NCBI GenBank assembly: GCA_019638255.1
Contig: JAHBUD010000001.1
Location: forward strand, 248,001-312,000
Length of the DNA stretch: 64,000 nucleotides
Reading direction: 5' to 3'
From: Cyclobacteriaceae bacterium
GTDB lineage: Bacteria > Bacteroidota > Bacteroidia > Cytophagales > Cyclobacteriaceae
The notes beneath the pieces were generated by a model. The model was not told where the DNA came from. It made no database searches and saw nothing but the letters and a program-made list of their open reading frames with translations. Both the position numbers and the translations under genes were made by a program. Shown in pieces: positions 60,479-64,000 of this stretch (within the stretch, counting starts at the first letter, position 1; each line of letters starts with the position of its first letter).

Positions 60479-61924
60479 TTACTTCTCAAGCCCTTTAAGT
60501 AACTCCAAAGCAGGATTATTGGCCGGACGAATACTCAGCGATTGCTCAAAGCATGCCTTTGCCTTTTCCTTGTGATTGAGTTGAAGGTAGGCACGACCAA
60601 GTTGATTCCAGGCCACCACAATGCGCGGAAAAAGTTTTGTATACACCGTGAACAGATGAACTGCATCATTCACGTTGTTTGCTTCCAATAATAACTCACC
60701 AGCGCCAAACAGTATCATGTCATTCTCAAAATCAAACCCGGCCTCCTTCAGCACCACTTCATAGTGTTGTTCAAAATACGCACCCCCCTTCTCCGCAATA
60801 TGATTATAAATGCTTCGCGTTACCGGACTAGTGCGGTACGGTGGTTCACTGCGCTCAATACTGCCAGGCAATTCACCGGGCGCCTGTCCACGATAAATGC
60901 GAAGAAGCTGCATTGCAATTTTATCGGAGATGATTTTGTTTGTGTTGCTGGAGGCGATAATACATAGATCTTCAGCGGGAGCAAGCGCCATGAATGCGTT
61001 GTACACGCCATTGCCTCCGTTATGCCAGATAAATTCGGTGTCACTAAAATTCTGAACAACCCATCCATACCCATAATGGGTGGTACCTTCCGGATCTTCT
61101 GCCATCTGTTTTGAAAACATCTGCTGCGTGACTGATTTGCTAAGAATGGTATTAGCCTGTAAGGCCTTGTACCATTTATACATGTCGCCCACTGTGGAGA
61201 GCATGCCTCCGTTAGCGCGCAGGTGCCAACCAGGACCATCATTCAGCCAAGGATGATCCATCGCTGTTCCCCATCGTGTTCCGTTGCGATACCCCACCGC
61301 TAGTTCTTCTTTTTGGAATGCCGGTACGAGGTATCCTGTGCGCTTCATTCCTGCCGGTTTAAAGAGGTATTGCTGCAGGAATTTTTCATACCCTACGCCA
61401 CTCACTTTTTCGATGATGATTCCCAACACACTATATCCAACATTTGAATAGTCATACTGCTCACCAGGAACACCATTTAACGGAGATGCAAAGGCAAGCT
61501 TCATAAATGCCTGCGCATTGATGTTATCATAATCGTCACCTAATGCTCCGTCAAACCCGGAAGAATGGGTCAGTAATTGATGAATGGTAATGTTCTTTTT
61601 GTCTTCCGGAGCCTCCGGAAAAAATTTTGAAAGCTTATCGGAAACCGAAATCTTTTTTTGGTCAACCAGTTTCATAATGCCCGCAGCCGTAAACTGCTTC
61701 GTGATGGAGCCAACACTGAAAACCGTTTCTGCCGTTTGTGCGCGCCCGGCTTCTGCATCGGCAAGTCCATAACCCTTGTGCACAACCATGTTACCCTTGG
61801 CAGCCATGAGTACGCTGCCACGAAATCCGTGGTTAGCGCAATCATCCAGAAAAGTGGTGAGGGATTGTGCGTGAAGCTGGCTGGCTAAAAGCAGCGTTGC
61901 GAGTGTGAAGAAAATACGGATCAT
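60479..61924 (-). CDS. beta-lactamase-related serine hydrolase with C-terminal TPR
   Basis: 481 residues from MIRIFFTLATLLLASQLHAQ at 61924. Catalytic serine set: FSVGSITKQFTAAGIMKLVD (SxxK), YDYSNVGYSVLGIIIEKVSG (YxN) and FIWHNGGNGVYNAFM (HxG). The C-terminal TPR-like piece is VAWNQLGRAYLQLNHKEKAK. Class C beta-lactamase-like enzymes include esterases and D-peptidases; a resistance role is not suggested. It is monocistronic. Confidence 0.9.
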   Translation of the reverse strand: MIRIFFTLATLLLASQLHAQSLTTFLDDCANHGFRGSVLMAAKGNMVVHKGYGLADAEAGRAQTAETVFSVGSITKQFTAAGIMKLVDQKKISVSDKLSKFFPEAPEDKKNITIHQLLTHSSGFDGALGDDYDNINAQAFMKLAFASPLNGVPGEQYDYSNVGYSVLGIIIEKVSGVGYEKFLQQYLFKPAGMKRTGYLVPAFQKEELAVGYRNGTRWGTAMDHPWLNDGPGWHLRANGGMLSTVGDMYKWYKALQANTILSKSVTQQMFSKQMAEDPEGTTHYGYGWVVQNFSDTEFIWHNGGNGVYNAFMALAPAEDLCIIASSNTNKIISDKIAMQLLRIYRGQAPGELPGSIERSEPPYRTSPVTRSIYNHIAEKGGAYFEQHYEVVLKEAGFDFENDMILFGAGELLLEANNVNDAVHLFTVYTKLFPRIVVAWNQLGRAYLQLNHKEKAKACFEQSLSIRPANNPALELLKGLEK

Positions 61925-62051
61925 AGCGAATTGACTTTGCTGCAAAGTTGATGAATTGACTCGGATAGTACTTGCTGCATTAACCTTGTTTAACATTCCT
62001 TTTTTGTTTGTTAACGTAGCTATTCCTGAACGGTGGGCTTTGTTTGAGGAT

Positions 62052-62101
62052 GTTAAAAACTGGTAAACTTCAGGCGCTAATTTTTAACGTCATTGCGCCT
62101 G
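62052..62101 (-). terminator. nested inverted repeats, possible terminator of the ATPase gene
   Basis: CAGGCGC at 62071-62077 pairs with GCGCCTG at 62095-62101 (7 bp), while GTTAAAAA at 62052-62059 could pair with TTTTTAAC at 62081-62088. The two pairings exclude each other. On the minus strand a stem is followed by TTTACCAGTTTTT, as in a weak terminator after the ATPase stop (62149). Confidence 0.35.
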
Positions 62102-62148
62102 TCTGCCTTTGGTGGGAGTGGAAACATAGAATGTGTTGGAATGACGCC

Positions 62149-64000
62149 CTAATTTCCCCTTACCAACCACCTGCGCTCTACTTGAACGAGGACTATCATC
62201 AGTAACCCCAGTAAAATTGTAATGGCCAGATCGGAAGGGTGAAGCGGAGCCAGCGAAAAGAAATGATCGATTGGGGAAATATAAATAACCGACAACTGAA
62301 GAATCAGCGTTAGTATAATTACAATGGTGAATACTATGTTGGAAGTTAATGAGAATATAGCCCGGCCAGATGCCCGCAAACCAAGGGCATGTCCGATTTG
62401 TGTGAACCCTAGTGTGGCGAACAGCATGGTTTGCCAGTAAGGATCGTCAGGATTAGCCAGATCAAAATAAAAGAAACTAATGACCAGTGAAATAGCGGCA
62501 ATTACAATTCCTGTCCAGGTAACATGTGCGATGGCCAGCTTATTTAATACAGGATCTTTAACTGCCCTTGGGGGCCGTTTCATGTTGTTCGCTTCGGCTG
62601 GTTCTACCCCAAGGCCAAGTCCCATCAAGCCATCCGTCAGCAAGTTCAGGTAAAGCAACTGTAACGGACTTAATGCAATGGTAATTCCTATAAAGGGAGC
62701 AAACAACATCACCAGTACTTTTCCCAGGTTACCGCCCAACGAAAACTTAACAAACCGGATGAGGTTATCGAAAATCGCCCGGCCTTCTTCTACAGCAGCT
62801 ACAATGGTGGAGAAATTATCGTCCAGCAACACCATATCCGATGCCTCCTTGGCAACATCTGTTCCGGTAATTCCCATGGCCACGCCAATGTCTGCTTTTT
62901 TCAACGCAGGTGAGTCGTTAACACCATCACCCGTCATGGCTACCACCTGACCCAACTGCTGTAGGGCCGTTACTATTTTCAACTTATCCTGTGGTGCTAC
63001 CCGCGCAAAAACACTTATCGCTTTTACTTTTTCTTCCAACTCCTTATCAGAAATATTACTAAGTTGTTCGCTCGTTATATAACCTGCATCGGTAGGAATG
63101 TTGAGTTCGCGTGCAATGGCCATCGCGGTGAGCGGATAATCGCCTGTAATCATAACCGGCCGAATGCCAGCCTGAATACATTTACTAACAGCTGCCTTCA
63201 CCGAAGCTCTTGGCGGATCAATCAATCCGATCATACCGGAAAACACAACGTTTGTTTCCACCTCATCCGGATTGTTGACATCAACCGAATTGTTCAATTC
63301 CTTATAAGCCAAACCAAGTACACGTATTCCCTGTGAAGCGAGTTCGTCATGGGCTTTTCTTATCCGGTTGATCCATTGTTCGTTCAAGGGTTCAACACCA
63401 TCGTTGGTTTTTACTTGGCTGGATATTTTCAACAGACCGTCAACAGCTCCTTTGGTAAAAGCGATAAGCGCTGATTGATCCAGCCCGACCCGTTTAAGAA
63501 TTTCAACACTGTGTTCTGAGGAGTTGTGAACAGTGGTCATCCGCATCCGGTCGGAGTCGAAAGGAACTTCACCCACCCGTGGAAGTTTTGCTTCCAACTC
63601 ACGCTTTATCAGTCCTGCCTGCATCGCCCCGTCAACCAATGCGGCTTCGGTGGGTTCGCCAATTACCGTTTTCGATTGTTCAGTAACCTGTATGTCTGCG
63701 TCATTGCAGAGTTGGCCGATTAGTAAATTGAGATGGATGTCGGGAGAATCAACACCATCAACCGGATAGTTTCGGATGGATATGCCCGCTGCTTCAATAG
63801 ACGTTACGGCCATTTTATTTTCTGTGAGCGTGCCGGTTTTATCGGAACAAATCACAGTTACTGATCCTAGTGTTTCTACAGCCGGGAGCTTGCGTATCAG
63901 TGCATTTTGCTTTAGCATTTTTTGTGCCCCGAGCGCCAGTGTAATGGTAACCACTGCCGGCAAGCCTTCGGGTATTACGGCTACGGCTACGCTTATACCC
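62149..64000 (-). CDS. P-type cation-transporting ATPase, C-terminal two-thirds
   Basis: About 617 residues visible; the N-terminus is beyond the right edge. The membrane Pro motif [20 protein letters not shown] shows type II (SERCA/PMR/PMCA-like). The phosphorylation site is [13 protein letters not shown], the nucleotide-binding segment includes [13 protein letters not shown], and the hinge is [21 protein letters not shown] membrane segment near [20 protein letters not shown] differs from the calcium-pump consensus (TDGLPA). Ions may be Ca2+, Na+/K+ or Mg2+; I cannot decide. The start codon and actuator domain lie outside. Confidence 0.9.
   Translation of the reverse strand, partial: GISVAVAVIPEGLPAVVTITLALGAQKMLKQNALIRKLPAVETLGSVTVICSDKTGTLTENKMAVTSIEAAGISIRNYPVDGVDSPDIHLNLLIGQLCNDADIQVTEQSKTVIGEPTEAALVDGAMQAGLIKRELEAKLPRVGEVPFDSDRMRMTTVHNSSEHSVEILKRVGLDQSALIAFTKGAVDGLLKISSQVKTNDGVEPLNEQWINRIRKAHDELASQGIRVLGLAYKELNNSVDVNNPDEVETNVVFSGMIGLIDPPRASVKAAVSKCIQAGIRPVMITGDYPLTAMAIARELNIPTDAGYITSEQLSNISDKELEEKVKAISVFARVAPQDKLKIVTALQQLGQVVAMTGDGVNDSPALKKADIGVAMGITGTDVAKEASDMVLLDDNFSTIVAAVEEGRAIFDNLIRFVKFSLGGNLGKVLVMLFAPFIGITIALSPLQLLYLNLLTDGLMGLGLGVEPAEANNMKRPPRAVKDPVLNKLAIAHVTWTGIVIAAISLVISFFYFDLANPDDPYWQTMLFATLGFTQIGHALGLRASGRAIFSLTSNIVFTIVIILTLILQLSVIYISPIDHFFSLAPLHPSDLAITILLGLLMIVLVQVERRWLVRGN

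Noticed and set aside
1..64000. Search for tRNA, rRNA, CRISPR arrays, insertion sequences and phage genes
   Set aside because: No cloverleaf-like gap, no regular spaced repeats, no transposase or integrase motif was found by eye.

Overview
The window comes from a member of the Bacteroidota, most likely of the order Cytophagales. The evidence is the gliding/type IX secretion core (a PorP/SprF-like protein followed by gldK-gldL-gldM-gldN), a GldB-like lipoprotein, DUF4271 next to hemD, Bacteroidota-type promoter elements (TAnnTTTG) just upstream of several starts, and many periplasmic or outer-membrane proteins with signal peptides. It reads as ordinary chromosome. I see no rRNA, tRNA, CRISPR array, intact insertion sequence or prophage. 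Coding density is high, with two unusual gene-poor gaps of about 0.5 kb each (22135-22634 and 23046-23536).

Layout. 1-5026 (minus): type IX secretion/gliding cluster, cut at the left edge inside gldN. 5126-9370: hemD with DUF4271, divergent from hemW, a cyclase-family hydrolase and a small TerB-like protein. 9427-11201: a LytS/LytTR two-component pair. 11272-15943: uvrA with a small membrane protein, a Uma2 nuclease-like protein and an aldo/keto reductase. 16046-20085: NADP-type glutamate dehydrogenase, a 5'-truncated beta-propeller phytase remnant, a beta-propeller lipoprotein and a RluD-type pseudouridine synthase. 20166-21370: a small protein and an esterase. 21516-25991 (all minus): a signalling-rich block holding a small cytoplasmic protein, a seven-helix-like membrane protein, a NarX-type kinase, a NarL-type regulator, a receiver domain that has lost every catalytic residue, a small unknown protein and a TerB-like protein. 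26106-30948: a trans-sulfuration enzyme, a ridA-gluconokinase-gnd operon and 3-methyladenine glycosylase I. 31019-37162: M28 peptidase, AsmA-like protein, aldehyde dehydrogenase. 37404-44786: a transglutaminase-like exported protein, two related OmpA-family proteins, a patatin fused to an Omp85 barrel and an M23 peptidase. 44923-54045: a DsbD-like reductase, a membrane protein, an M20 peptidase and a 1599-residue exported protein of unknown function. 54113-60372: prmA, tpiA, the GldB-like lipoprotein, and a DUF6702 / HupE-like / M1 peptidase group. 60479-64000: a serine hydrolase with TPR tail and a P-type ATPase cut by the right edge.

How the genes work together. The left cluster builds the motor and the periplasmic/outer-membrane ring of type IX secretion. 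ridA-gntK-gnd would phosphorylate gluconate and oxidatively decarboxylate it. The 21.5-26 kb block looks like a co-oriented regulatory locus with overlapping genes, and a near-identical 36-base element lies upstream of two of its genes.

Most novel-looking items: the 1599-residue protein with a recurring W/Y-D beta-hairpin motif, the phosphorylation-dead receiver, the paired 36-base element in the regulatory block, the M23 peptidase with Cys at a zinc-ligand position, and the compact sensor cassette. None of these is proof of a new system. All calls are read by eye from sequence and translations; no database search was run.
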